A stretch of 64,000 nt of DNA, from NCBI GenBank assembly GCA_964006375.1, contig OZ023262.1:93073654-93137653 (forward strand). Reading direction: 5' to 3'. The notes below the pieces were generated by a model. It was given only the letters and a program-made list of their open reading frames with translations. It searched no databases and had not been told where the DNA came from. Position numbers and translations under genes: made by a program. This stretch comes from Tillus elongatus. Taxonomy: Eukaryota > Arthropoda > Insecta > Coleoptera > Cleridae. Each line of letters opens with the position of its first letter. Within the stretch, counting starts at the first letter, position 1. Below are positions 12,839 to 25,914 of this stretch, piece after piece.

Positions 12839-12920
12839 TCTTTTAAAATATGGTGATTTGGGTTCTTCAAGTGTACTTATCAGTGCTCATCATAGGTTCC
12901 AATTTTCACTTAGTGACATT

Positions 12921-14156
<1,236 letters not shown>

Positions 14157-14169
14157 CTGCCCCCCTCTT

Positions 14170-15236
14170 ATATTCGATCGTCCCGGTCAAATTCTGACAT
14201 TTCTTGGCATGGAGTAAGTCTGTAAATTAGACCACCATAATCTTGCTCTTCAGGCTCGTTTGAATGCGATGGACAACGTCATTGATCCTTTTGATCACCT
14301 TATAAGGACATTCCCATAATTTCTGTAGTGACTGTCCCTTGCGTCGTACTGGATTGTATAACCAACTTCTTTAAAACCGGCTGAGTTAGCTCACACGTCA
14401 TAACAGGTATTCATGCGCTCACTTTCTATTCGTATATGTTTTCCAACAGCAGAGTGGATGGTTTTCCTTCTCGTCAATATGTCGTAGCTTCCTTCAAGCG
14501 AAGTTTTTACGTGGTACTGGTTCTTCCATGTAGTTGCTCTTGTTCTGGTGTTTCTACTTGCACAAATATCTCGGTGGGCCCTATTCCTGCTGTCGACATC
14601 GGCACTGTTCCATCAAATGTGTTCACTGACCTTTTTCTGGGTTGGCTTCACATTTACATGGTCTTTACACCTTTCGTCTTGCACTTCTCTCATAATTTCT
14701 TTTCCACTTGCTTCTGGCTGAGTAACTGGGTCGTCTCTTTCTCTCACAGCTCTCTTCACTGGTGTATCACTTTCACGGCAGGCGTTGCTATTTTATTCTA
14801 TGATGATTTTCCGCACTACCAGGTTACTGCCAGGCGACATTATTATTTCTTCAGCGCCGATAGTCAGGATGCTAGTGCCAAGATCAAGTTGAGCGCACTG
14901 ACCTTGAAGTATGTCCAACCCAATTATATTCGGGTCTGATATGGCAGCGACTATGGCACTCTGCTTTGCCTTCCATGTCCCAATTTGCAGCTCGTCGTCA
15001 GTTTCGCAAAATACCTGGATCCGATCACCATCGGCTGCATTTACTCTGTACACTCTGTGTGGCTCTCTTACTTGCTATCTTGGAGCCATGTCGCGGCGAA
15101 AACCGTTCCAGGTGCGCCTCTGTCGACGACCATCTGGGTCTTATTACCGCTTACGTATCCGTCTACGACGAAGATGCTGCCAGAATCGCTGACCTGGGAA
15201 ATGGTTACCGACTGCACTTTGTCTCTCTCTCTATTA
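14170..15236 (-). pseudogene. Gypsy pol remnant: protease and integrase C-terminus
   Basis: Protease: SIFVVDGYVSGNKTQMVVDRG and then YRVNAADGDRIQV, ETDDELQIG, SDPNIIGLDILQ. This is the retropepsin fold of Gypsy elements, including the IIGLDIL flap/alpha-helix block. The active-site DTG reads DRG and a stop follows shortly after, so it is dead. Nearer the LTR, KLWECPYKVIKRINDVVHRI and QTSLKSKIMVV match the integrase C-terminal (GPY/F-like) block. Several stops and shifts lie in between, with the central pol domains deleted. Confidence 0.8.
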
Positions 15237-15474
15237 GCGAATTTTTCTTAATGAAAATTCGCTTAAATCAGGACAAAACAATTGCGTTATAGTGGCGAAT
15301 TTGCATAAATTTTGTAAAAATAAACCATAAGTGAAAGGAATTATGCAAAAATTGAAGTTGCATGAACAATAGTCAGTAGAAGCAAACATCTGTAAAGTAG
15401 GAGCGGCCTGTAGAAATTGGAAAAGTTGATAGTGACAATTTCAGAAAGGTTCATTATTTGTTTATTTAGGCATG

Positions 15475-15815
15475 AGCGCCTCGATGGTTCAGTTATAAGC
15501 GTGTGCGCTTCTGAACCGAAGGGTACTGGGTTCGATCCCAGGGTTCTTTTTCCACTTTTCCAGTACAAATTATAACATTAATATCAATCGAGATTATGAC
15601 ATTGCAATTGAGCGAGTTGAATGTCTGCACGTTCCGCCGTTCGGAGGAGGCGTAAAACCGTCGGTCCCGTGCCTGTGCGATGTTGGGCACGTTAAATATC
15701 CCTACCCTGCTTACAGAAAGGCAAGGGTTCGCAAATATTCCAAAGTGAGGTAAAACAGCTCCGTGGCGTCGGTAATTGGCCATAGTTGCGGAAATAGGCC
15801 GACGTTAAAGAAACA
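15475..15815 (+). repeat. tRNA-derived SINE, copy 1
   Basis: The head has an A-box-like gatggttcagttataag and a B box gggttcgatccca. The body runs through tgcacgttccgccgttcgg and ggccatagttgcggaaata to a tail ttaaagaaacaaagacaca. The same head, body and tail recur inverted at 21550, 34483 and 36659. Transcribed by RNA polymerase III when intact (family knowledge). It is a SINE head rather than a tRNA gene: the anticodon arm does not fold properly. Confidence 0.85.
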
Positions 15816-15903
15816 AAGACACACAGACACATATACTTATGCATTACAGTTAACTAAAATGTGTCTCTTACATACGCAAACACAAGCTTATTTGTACACT
15901 ACT

Positions 15904-15944
15904 CTTTACGTTCTTCGGGGTTCTCTATTTGTTGATTAACAAAA
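15904..15944 (-). repeat. Fragment of the Gypsy LTR end
   Basis: tttacgttcttcggggttc and gatttgttgattaa-like sequence match the terminal 40 bp of the LTR at 13710-13750 with several changes. Confidence 0.6.
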
Positions 15945-15947
15945 AGT

Positions 15948-18240
15948 CTGGACGCAGCAAGTGCGTTATGGAAGTGAGTTTTGATGGAACTGCCCAAGCA
16001 ACAAATTAAGGCATGTTAACCAGCACTCGAGTCCAAATAACCTAACCAAGTTGTAATTTAGTAATAATTAACCAAAATGTTGCCTTAATTGTCATAATGA
16101 CTACAAATTTGGAAATGCGGATCCGAACTAGCTTATTTTTGACTATTAAAATTACTCCAAAGTCAGTAACTTACAAGTAACTAAATTTGGAAAAAATTGG
16201 TTTAATTTTACTCATAAAATATACTTGAATATACTTTTGTGTTTCAATTCCAGAGTTGGTGATTTTTAGGTCAAAGTGTGCCCTAAATTGGACTGAAAAT
16301 CGACTATTAAGCCCAGATACCTGAAATACCTACTTTAAGGTAATTTATTACCTAATATTAACCTACAATATGTCTTTGTGCTATAGTAAATTGGATGTCT
16401 TCTTATGAAGTCCAGCTTACATATATATTACCAATTTCATTGCAATACAGCACAGGAAATGTTTTAGGCACTGAGCTAACCTAAAATGGCTTTCTGATCG
16501 GCTATAAAGTCATAATTACTGCAGAAATGGTCTTTCAAGTCAAATTGCCTACCTTCAAGTTGAAAATACCCATAAAATCTGACTTGAAATAAAAATTGTC
16601 CTCAAAGTTCAAAGTGTACAGCAGTGAAATACATTTGTGAATCTTAAAGGTATGTCAGTTGATAAACTTCATCAATAAAAGTTTCTTTTTGTTGTTAATG
16701 TGCGTGTACCAGTAACAAATATAGTGTTACAATGCCCCTTTGAAACCAATAAAAGTTTACAGGCATACTACAAACTATTATAGAGTAGTAAAGAATGCTC
16801 ACAGATAAATAGTGATAGATGCTGATCATTCAAAGTGGCTTACATCAAATCAGCACGTTTCCCTCTTCAATATAATACATCCATTTTCATGCCAAATGGA
16901 GTGAAGCAGTGGCAACACGGTCAGCTGTCATGTTTATGTTTATTTACTTATTTTATTTTGTTTATATTTTATATTAATGTCTATATATTATGGAATCAAA
17001 GACCAAAAGCGCTGTACAATCATTCCTATATGTCTCTCGGCTGTGCACGGATATAAGTAATATATAAGTATTTCTATACGAAAATGTTTCATTTCTAATA
17101 AATTCAAACAAAATTCGTTTACCATATAGTTGAAATTCCCATAATTGGAAAAAATGTCTTCAAAGTTTGGTTAGTTTGCCCTGTCATTAGGAATTGTGAC
17201 TTATAGGTAAAAAAATAGGGCAAAATTAACTTTCAGGTCAATAATGTTAGAAGGGCAGCCATATTAAATTAATTTTGCGGTATCCATCTTGATTGTATTG
17301 GAAAATGAAAAATAATTTTCTGTTAAATATAGTGTAATCAAATTTTAGTTCGATAAAAACATTAAATAATGATTGTATACCATGACGACAAGATAGTTTT
17401 GTGTTGTTTACATCACCAATCCTCCAAAATCAGAATTTCAAGAATTTTGAATAATTTTTTATTTTCACTAATTTTATCTTTTATACGGGCGCTCGAATTT
17501 TATCGAATTATCATCATCGTGTTAACAGAAAAAAACATAACCGCAGTGGGTTTTGTCTTTATACAGTGCGAATCACCTTTATCATTGTTGCAAATATTTG
17601 AAGTAAGTTCTTTGATCATTCAAGCTATCATTTTTTAACAAAGATGGACAATATCTCTACTGTTTGTTTATACACACATAACCACAGATCCTGCAGAACC
17701 GGATAATGTCACATGCATAGTTCGTTGTTAAGAACGTCACGGCACTCGGCGCCTAGATGTCAGATTCAAGTAAAGCGTAGCACATATTTACCAAGATATT
17801 ACGTCCATTGGCCCAATGTTGAATGAAAATTCCCTAAATATAACTAAAACGCCTTGGTCGAAACGCCTTGCTGGACGTATTATCGACTTCCATATTAATT
17901 TGACTTTATTCCCCACCTTGGTAATATACACTTAAATTTTACTTGAAAATGACCTGTGATGATTTGGTCGCCGACCTATTGGTAGGGCGATTTTACGTCA
18001 ATTTGACTTTAAATGTTGCTTGGGTGTGGTTAATAGCATATTAAAAAAAAATGTTTGAAAATGTACAAAAATTTTACGAAAAAAAACTTACACATTTTCA
18101 GAGAAAAACTGGTTTCCAAGCCAGGTTAATAATTATTATTAATTCATATATTAGTTAATATTAGGTTAATAACAGAGTTATTGAAATTTGAAACAATTAT
18201 TCAAAATTCGCTACCATACGTTCTTCCTGCGTCCAAAAAT
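15948..18240. repeat. Helentron-like repeat split by a 2-kb insertion
   Basis: The left hairpin (ggacgcagcaagtgcgttat) is at 15951. The matching right part (atgtttgaaaatgtacaaaa ... ttcttcctgcgtcc) is at 18050-18237. The element at 15993-18024 sits between them. Compare the uninterrupted copies at 889-1212 and 20818-21092. Confidence 0.75.
15993..18024 (+). mobile_element. Non-autonomous DNA element with CCCAAGCAAC termini, copy 1
   Basis: The termini are inverted: left CCCAAGCAACAAATTAAGG, right (inverted) CCCAAGCAACATTTAAAG. A full inverted copy is at 44412-46541 and a truncated one at 57560-58642, which proves the boundaries. Flanks are tg/tg here and tt/tt at copy 2, possibly a 2-bp target duplication. 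No transposase; the one 89-codon frame (17369-17638) is conserved between copies only because the DNA is. Copy 1 lacks about 100 bp present in copy 2, apparently lost between two atcaaat repeats near 16846. Superfamily not recognised. Confidence 0.85.
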
Positions 18241-18339
18241 GTTTTCCTTACAAACATGCATTATACTTCGATGGAAAATGCAAAAGTGCAATAATATAAG
18301 ACATGCTCGGTTAAAAGAAAAGAAAATTCGTATCACCAG

Positions 18340-18485
18340 GGACTATGAACCAGCCTGTGATTGTACAAATAATTTTATGAGACGCAGCTCAAGACACTAT
18401 AATTAACGTAGGTATAAACATTTTTCTCCTATCTTGTCTAATAACGAAGATATTTAGCTTTAGCGTAGAAATGCGTCACCCTTTA
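18340..18485. repeat. Fragment of a caccct-ended element
   Basis: The block gtgattgtacaaataatttt ... atgcgtcaccct is the inverted counterpart of 25740-25900 and is also found at 55520-55640. The caccct/agggtg ends suggest a mariner-type terminus. Confidence 0.55.
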
Positions 18486-18619
18486 TATATGTAAACAGAT
18501 AAAAACTAAAAGTAATCCCGGATGTGGGCTCTAGGGGGTCTAGTTCGCGCTGATTTAAAGAAACCTTTTGAAATTCAAAAGTCGAATGGTCCACATTGGG
18601 GAATTTTTCCTACGAAACT

Positions 18620-19930
18620 AGCTAAAACTAGTGCTGAAAATTAAATCATAACTTCCACATAGCTGTGATAGTCTACTCTCCTTAGAAAGACATTCTTATG
18701 AAATGAATTTAGGGTCCACGCTTTACCACAAAGAAAATATTCGTATTCCTGCACCCATACATTTCTAACACCTTATATTACTCAAGTTTTAATAATAAAA
18801 TCGCAATTTTCACCAAATTACCCCTCATTTATCCTCTACCTCATGGAGACATCTTATCTTAAAACAATTCTAAGCGTTCCTTTGTCGGGTGCTAACTGGG
18901 TATCCAATTTGAAGATGATATCTCAATTCATTCGTAAGTTATTGAGTCGACAAACAGACATAGAGTTTGACAGACCAACCGACCGACCAACAGACAAAAT
19001 ATTTCGTTCCTGAGTCAAGTTTTTCTATAGGTTTTGAAACTTTTAACGCCGTTTTAGCAAAAAAAAAATAGGTCGAAATATCTGTCACGGATATTCTACC
19101 CCCACAGATCCAACCCCAAATTTAATTTGAGCGCAGAATACGAGATGTTTGATGAAATTGAAAGTTGTCTAATAAACACACTAAATTACTCGAGTTTTAA
19201 CGAAAAAATGACAATTTTCACCAAAGCATGCCCCATTTAGCCCCTATCCCCAGGAATGATTTAACCCAAAACCAATCCGAACCGTTCGTTTACCGGATGC
19301 TAGCCGCATACAAAATTTGAAGACGATATCTCAATTCGTTCTAAAGTTATCATGGCTACAAATAAACAGACCTACAGAACGACAGACAACAAAATTTTGT
19401 TTCCAAATCATGCTTTTTATGTTTTGACACTTTTTACGACGTTTAAGCGAAAAACATTTTTGAAATTTTTGTCGCCGATGCCGCACTTCCATACGTATTG
19501 ACGACGTGAAAGTAATTATATAAATTCTATAAGTAAAATTACTGCCAAAGCATCAGTGAATGGGTCTATTTGAAATGAATTTTCTGCTAATAGTTTATTT
19601 CCACATCGTCAATACGTGTAGAAGTATGGCATCAGAGACCAAAATTTCAAAAATTTTTTTCGCTTTAACATCGTCAAAAGTGTCAAAACATATAGAAACA
19701 TGAGTTGGGAACAAAAATGTTTTTTTTTGGCCTTTGTTGGTCAGTCTGTTTGTAGCCACGATAACTTTAGAACAAATTGAGATATCGGCTTCTAATTTGG
19801 TATAAATTCAGCACCCGACAGACGAACGGTACGGATTGTTTTTAGGTAGAATAGTTCCAAGGGGTAGGGGATGCATGGGGGATGATTTTGTGAAAATTGA
19901 CGCTTTTTCCTTAAAACTCTACTAATATAA
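18620..19930. repeat. Repeat cluster: two direct units and one inverted unit
   Basis: 18772-19090 and 19183-19500 are diverged direct repeats (period about 411 bp) sharing gatatctcaattcgttc and accaaccgaccgacc-like blocks. 19600-19925 is the same unit inverted. A related inverted segment lies at 59250-59710. The intervening atgccgcacttccatacgt and its inverse near 19490 and 19620 form a large hairpin. No coding domain. Confidence 0.7.
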
Positions 19931-20399
19931 CGTAGTTAACCTTAGGTAGTATGGCTTCGACGTTGTTAATGATAATAGAAATTTAAAATGTCGCTATGTT
20001 CAAGATAAGCAACGCTTAAATAGCCTCGGTCAAATTGGCAATAATTTTACACATTTTTATCAATAACTCAATAACGAATGACAATCGCCAACTTACCCAC
20101 TCTAAATTTTGATTTGTCTCAGTCCACTAAATAAAGTCCCGAAAGCATGTGAGTCAATCTTGGCAGAGACTGCGTAAACTTATAACGTCGGGAATTGACC
20201 TCGGACATGGGTTTTAAACTCCGATTTGGGCCTACTAAGAAATAATTAAAAATTCGCACGTCGTTACCTCTCTGTGTTTTAGTGAAAACTTCAGTGGAGA
20301 TAATGAGTACCTAGGGGTCAAATTTTACAGAGACGTACCTGGACAACTATCCTAAGAACGGAAAAGATATGTATTAAAAACAATTAATGTTTTATTATT
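19931..20399. other. Unassigned AT-rich stretch
   Basis: No motif, frame or repeat end seen. Confidence 0.4.
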
Positions 20400-20817
<418 letters not shown>

Positions 20818-21092
20818 GGACGCAACAGGTGCGTTATGAAAGTGTGTTTTCATAAAAAATAATAATAATAGCAAATGCAAGCAGGCATCAATTTGGTTAC
20901 CGCTATAATATATATAGTAGGAACAATGTACCATATTTTACCGAAATAACTTGTTTAAAAATGTACAAAAATTTTCCGAAAATAAACTTGAAACGTTTCC
21001 GAGACAACTCGTTTCCTAGCTCACGAACCTTAGGTTAATAGCAAATTGCGTTATTGAATTTTGAAGCGTTTAACGAAAACTCGGTACCAAAA
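20818..21092. repeat. Helentron-like repeat, sister of 889-1212
   Basis: Begins ggacgcaacaggtgcgtta, has the shared tttggttaccgctata and acaatgtaccatatttta interior, and ends at gtaccaaaacgcaag with a truncated right hairpin. Confidence 0.75.
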
Positions 21093-21264
21093 CGCAAGAA
21101 AATTCACTAATAAAAATACAAAGTTCGACAAAAGTCTGTGAATTCTTTAAGAAAACTTTGTATTAGGGACATCTGTATATATAAAATATGAAAAAGGTAA
21201 ATAAAATTGATTTGGATATTTCGGACAACTTTCAGAACAACTATGTATAGTTTTGCAAATAAAT

Positions 21265-21405
<141 letters not shown>

Positions 21406-21549
21406 AAAATTGAATAAACGATATGTCCCTTACCAAAAACAATCACGGATTTATCAAAGTAAAAAGTAAGGTACTCTCGGTTTTCTACGGATTTAAATAT
21501 TATTTCCCAGAGTCAAATTTAAACTTTAATTGAAACTCTATTCTGAACT

Positions 21550-21885
21550 CCTATTGTGTGTGTGTTTTTTTTTCTTTAACGTCAGCCTATTTTCGCGACT
21601 ATGGCCAATCACCGACGCCAGGGAGCAGCTTCACCTCACTATCCCGGGAATTTTGCCGAACCCCTGCCTTTCTGTAAGGATGGTAGGGATTTTTAACGTG
21701 GCCTATATCGCATGGACACGGGACCGACGGATTTACGCCCCCTCCGAAGGGCGGAACGTGCAGACATTCAACTTGCCCAAATACAATGCCAGAACCTCGG
21801 TTGATGTTAATGTTACAGTTTGTACTGAAAAACTGAAAGGAGTACACTAGGATCGACCCCAGTTCCCTTCGGTTCAGACTGCTAT
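21550..21885 (-). repeat. tRNA-derived SINE, copy 2
   Basis: Minus-strand copy with the tail (gtgtgtgtgttttttttt on plus) and the body intact. The head is truncated after the B box. It retains gttgatgttaatgttacag, the uninterrupted version of the site where piggyBac inserted in copy 4. Confidence 0.85.
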
Positions 21886-22280
21886 TCGAAACTGGTATTT
21901 GGAACTGATTTTACCCGACCGGTGCACCGGCTTATATATGGTATAAAATGGGTGTCTTTGTTTAGTTCTACAAGCTTTGATCTCCTTCTTTAACTCACAA
22001 CCTTGGTCAAAATTTTTAAGGACGATATTCGGCGATTTGTATATTTTCACCGGTGTAATCTAAGTGATAAAATTCCGATGTCTGCTTTATCAAATTATTT
22101 ATGGTAAAAAAAATATCTTACACGGTTTTTGGTTTTACACAGGTGTCTTTAGAATATTTATTACAAATACCAATTAAGAGAATTGTCCGAGTTGTGTTAC
22201 GGAAACGAAATAATATTTTATTGAAACGAAACGGGAATTTCGTTACAAGTTATTTATGGAGTACCCTAGTAAACAAAAGG
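21886..22280. other. Unassigned stretch
   Basis: No gene or terminal repeat seen. Confidence 0.35.
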
Positions 22281-23052
22281 TTCGGGACGCAGCAAGTGCG
22301 TTATAGTAGTGAATTTTGAGAATTGTACACTAATAGTAAGATATATTACTAAAACTAACTCTTTCAATTTAAATGGACCTTGGAGAACGGTTTTAGAGTC
22401 CCAGTTAGCGATTATTTGAAAAAAATATATATATTTTATATGGAGCGAAAAAATTAAAATTGGGTCGTAAATGTGTGTCTTATGTGAGTACTGTAAGTCT
22501 GTCTTATGTGAGTACTGTAAGTGCCTTTAAAAAATTGTGTTACAAATTTCATTAAAGTTACATTCATTAAAGTTACAAAGGTTTTTCAGTAAAAAAAAAT
22601 ATTTACAAAGGGGATGTACCTGGCAAATTATAAATATGGCAGGTATTTTTAACTATGGATGGTTTTGTTTTAGTCAACCCATCCAATTTCTACAAACAAT
22701 AAACAACAAAAAAGGTTTCTTATTTTATATTTTTTATTTATAATTTGACAGGTACATTCCCTTTGTAAATAATAAAAAAAAATTCTGGAAAACTTTTGTA
22801 ACTTTAACGAAATTTCTAACATAATTGTTTTAAAGACACTTGCAGTATTTACATATTGTATCTAAGACCAAATTTCAATTTAGTAGCTCCATATAAAACA
22901 TATTGTTTTTCAAATAATCGCTAACTAGGACTCTAAAACCGATCTCAAAGGTCCATTAAAATTTAAAGAATTAGTTTTAATAGTATATTTTACTAACAGT
23001 GTACATTTCTAATGAAAATTCACTACTCCAGCGCATTTGCTGCGTCCCGAAA
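22281..23052. repeat. Palindromic Helentron-like element with two identical hairpin ends
   Basis: The left end gggacgcagcaagtgcgtta and the right end (inverted) with gcgcatttgctgcgtccc enclose two long inverted arms of about 300 bp (ggttttagagtcccagttag / ctaactaggactctaaaacc). Between the arms lie about 120 bp. A 25-bp direct repeat (tcttatgtgagtactgtaag twice) lies at 22482-22520. The arms are shared with 11464-11848, 23100-23450 and 31628-31915. Confidence 0.8.
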
Positions 23053-23099
23053 TTTTTGTTCTTGCTAATTGTTTGCAAAAACTGGATGGGTTGACTAAA

Positions 23100-24074
23100 A
23101 CAATACGATCGAAGCAATTAATAAGAAAAAATACGTGCCATATTCATAATTTGACAGGTACATTCCATTTGTAAATATTTTTTTTCTGAAAAACTTTTAT
23201 AACTTTAATCAAATTTGTAACACAATTTTTTTAAGGCACTGGCAGTACTTGCAGATTATATCTAAGACCAAGTTTTAATTTTTAAGGTCCATATAAAATA
23301 TAATTTTACATATGGGACTCTAAAACCGATCTTCAAGGCAAATTTAAATTTAAAGAATTAGTTTTAATAATATATCTTACTAATAGTGTACAATTCTTAT
23401 GAAAATTCTATACTATAACGCACCTACTGCATCCTGAAATTTGTTATTTATAGTATCCATTCGCATGCTAAAATTTATCGCTTGTAGATGCAAACTTTGT
23501 CCCAGTATTACGAAAGTCCAAGGCTGACAGTTTACACAATTATTGTTAGTTGATTGTATACAGATCTATCTATAAAATTGTGTGTAAACTAGAGCTATCG
23601 TACTACCTAGTCCTGTACCAAGGCGGCGCCTCTGTCGTATCTTTCAGAACGTTCTCCCGGCTGACATTTTCCGACAACTTCCATTGTTTATATTTTTATC
23701 TACGATTTATTTTAAGAGTATAGCAGTACAGATAACGTCACCTGTCTTTGTCCAACATTGTACATATTGCATACATGAAGTGATGTCAAGGCTTATTTTA
23801 TTATTAATTTCGAATAACTTTATTTTCCTCTGATCAAAAGACTTGAAAATTTGTACACAACCACGTCTGTCTATGCTCTTTTAAGTTGTAAATATTCGTT
23901 TCAATCACTTAGACAATTTAAGAGGTATTGCGTTTGAAAAATTATTTTTTAATTATTTATTAAGAAAAATTGGCCGTTAAGATTTGATGAACGAACTCAT
24001 CCAAGCCATTAGCAAAATAAGGGTAATTCCCAAATTTAGTCCAAATCAGAGAAGTATTTTTTGAGTTATTGGTT

Positions 24075-24146
<72 letters not shown>

Positions 24147-24240
24147 ATTTTAGCTGACCACGGAAATTGGTTCCAGAAGCCCTAATTCGCGCCAAAGTCT
24201 CACTATAGTGAATTTTCTTAGTGAAAATTCACTAAAAACT
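23100..24240 (-). repeat. Helentron-like element, inverted relative to 30700-31915
   Basis: From the right, it runs from the hairpin block agtgaattttcttagtgaaa (24210-24230), through a TA tract and a unique-looking middle (gttgtgtacaaattttcaag, gccgggagaacgttctg), to aacgcacctactgcatcc near 23415. The whole order recurs in opposite orientation at 30700-31640. The middle is not shared with other family members. Confidence 0.8.
24078..24143. repeat. (TA)n microsatellite
   Basis: TA repeat inside the element at 23100-24240, between ggttggat and aaacatttta. Confidence 0.97.
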
Positions 24241-24930
24241 ACCCGGGATGTAGTTCTTAATGTCACAGTTTACGGTTAAAAAAAAGTTCTCAATACGTGT
24301 AGTATTTATTTTTTACGAAGATTTGGGTTGCAAAAGACCAAACTAGAACAATATGAATATGACATATTTTTATCAAAACGAATATATTTTTCATTTTATT
24401 TTAAATATATGTCAAGACTATGTCTGTGCAAAAAACTACACATGTATTTTATAAGAAACATCTCCAGAACCAGCCCATACTATAAGCTTTAAGAAACATC
24501 AATCTGCAGTATTTTCATTGTGTAGAAGTGAATCTGGCAAAAGTTGTTTGACATACAGAGGCCCTCCCGGGCAACAAAAACTAATTTCAGCATACAATGG
24601 AATTTATCACCATGTGACATTTCCTATAACGTTGATATGTTTATATCTGGCATTTTACTGTTGACATAACGAAACGTCCCCACACAAAAGCAATGCCAAT
24701 GAAATAAAGAGACAGAAAAGATATTGCCCCTTGTTTAGTGCTGTAACCAACGCTTTTGATTTCATAATTAAATACGTTAGTAGTCATTACAGCTTATTAA
24801 TTTTCTGCTGAAGCAGAGGCAATTAAATTTACATTATATCTGTTTGATAACATAAATTAATATGTCATCAAACATGTTTCAGCTGATCTTTATTATCGAC
24901 TTGATTATTACAGAGTTTGGAGTTCAAGAG
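24241..24930. other. Unassigned stretch
   Basis: No coding motif or repeat ends seen. Confidence 0.4.
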
Positions 24931-25660
24931 TGAATTATAATTATCTAAAGTCACAGGAAGTGCGTACAGTAGCGAATTTTCATAGGTTTTCAATACACAT
25001 CGTTTTTGGCGAATTTTTCTTAGAACGAAAACTCACTAATGAGGAGAACTGTGTTTTTGTTGTTGTAACTCTAAAAATAACAAAGATATGGCAACCAAAT
25101 TTGGTGCTCGCTTTTACACTATCAAATTTACACTGCATGCCAAAATCAGATATTTAAGTTAAAAGAAACAAAAAAGTTATAAGCATTTAAAGATGAAAAT
25201 TTTGGTTGCCACTGATGACCAGAAAAACGCACAAAATCAAAATATTTTGTGTGGATAAGAAAATATATTTTCCATTCGAGACAAATATTAAGTTTTCATG
25301 GCGCAAAAGGGCCAAGAAATAGTAAAAAAAATACTTTTAAATTGTATAGTTCTTCTTCTTAAAACGTCAAAGTCGCAATTTGAAACGTCATAATTTGCAA
25401 TTTTTAGACGAACAACCTGAAACCAAAAGAGGTTTTGTAGAAGAAATGTCGTAATATATGTGTTTTACACAGCCTTAAGTGACAACTTCAACCATCATTG
25501 TCCTTGAGTATACTAAAATATTTGCATAAAATTAATAGCAAATTGAACCTTTCTCTGATGCTTTGGCTAGAGTTTGTGGTTTAATAGTCTACCATTTTTA
25601 GCGAATTTTCGTAGAAGAATTTGATATTTGGGACACCTCACCTTTAGTATTTTGAAAATA
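24931..25660 (+). repeat. Helentron-like repeat, same inner block as 4776-5280
   Basis: Begins aggaagtgcgtacagtagcg, a diverged family hairpin, and contains gcgaatttttcttagaacga, caaccaaatttggtgc and aaacgtcaaagtcgcaattt. Confidence 0.7.
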
Positions 25661-25739
25661 TTTCCTCAAATCAGCGCGACCTAGGCCCCTAGAAGAAATA
25701 TCCGGGGGAAATTTAAGTTTTTACATCTCAACATATACA

Positions 25740-25900
25740 CAGGGTGGCGCGTTTCTCCGGTAAAGCTCAATATATCCTCTATTATGCGAGATAAGTAAAA
25801 ATAATAAATATAACAAGAAAATAAGTTAATTATAGGGTGGCGTGAGCTGCATCTTATATAATTATTTTGACAATCACAGGGTGGCCCATAAGTCGTTGGT
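25740..25900. repeat. Cluster of agggtgg-type termini
   Basis: cacagggtggcgcgtttctc (25739), atagggtggcgtgagctgc (25835) and cacagggtggcccataagt (25877) are three ends of the kind that begin mariner-type elements here. The first two bound a short palindromic fragment repeated at 18340-18485 and 55520-55640. Confidence 0.55.
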
Positions 25901-25914
25901 AAAAGGTAAAAGCT

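Larger units (their letters stand above)
12341..12920 (+). mobile_element. Penelope-like element (PLE) 3' remnant
   Basis: A decayed GIY-YIG endonuclease region is followed about 190 bp later by a hammerhead-type motif (12802-12838) and by the block gtgctcatcataggttcc. That block also ends the PLE pieces at 36.6 and 42.4 kb. Endonuclease followed by a non-coding end with a hammerhead is the known PLE arrangement. The reverse transcriptase part is absent. Confidence 0.75.

Noticed and set aside
15475..15545. A true tRNA gene
   Set aside because: A and B boxes are present, but the anticodon arm does not fold and the same head leads each SINE copy; it is a SINE promoter region.
17369..17638. 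89-codon frame also present at 44806-45075
   Set aside because: The frame is shared only because both lie in copies of the same non-coding element; differences between copies do not respect codons and there is no domain.
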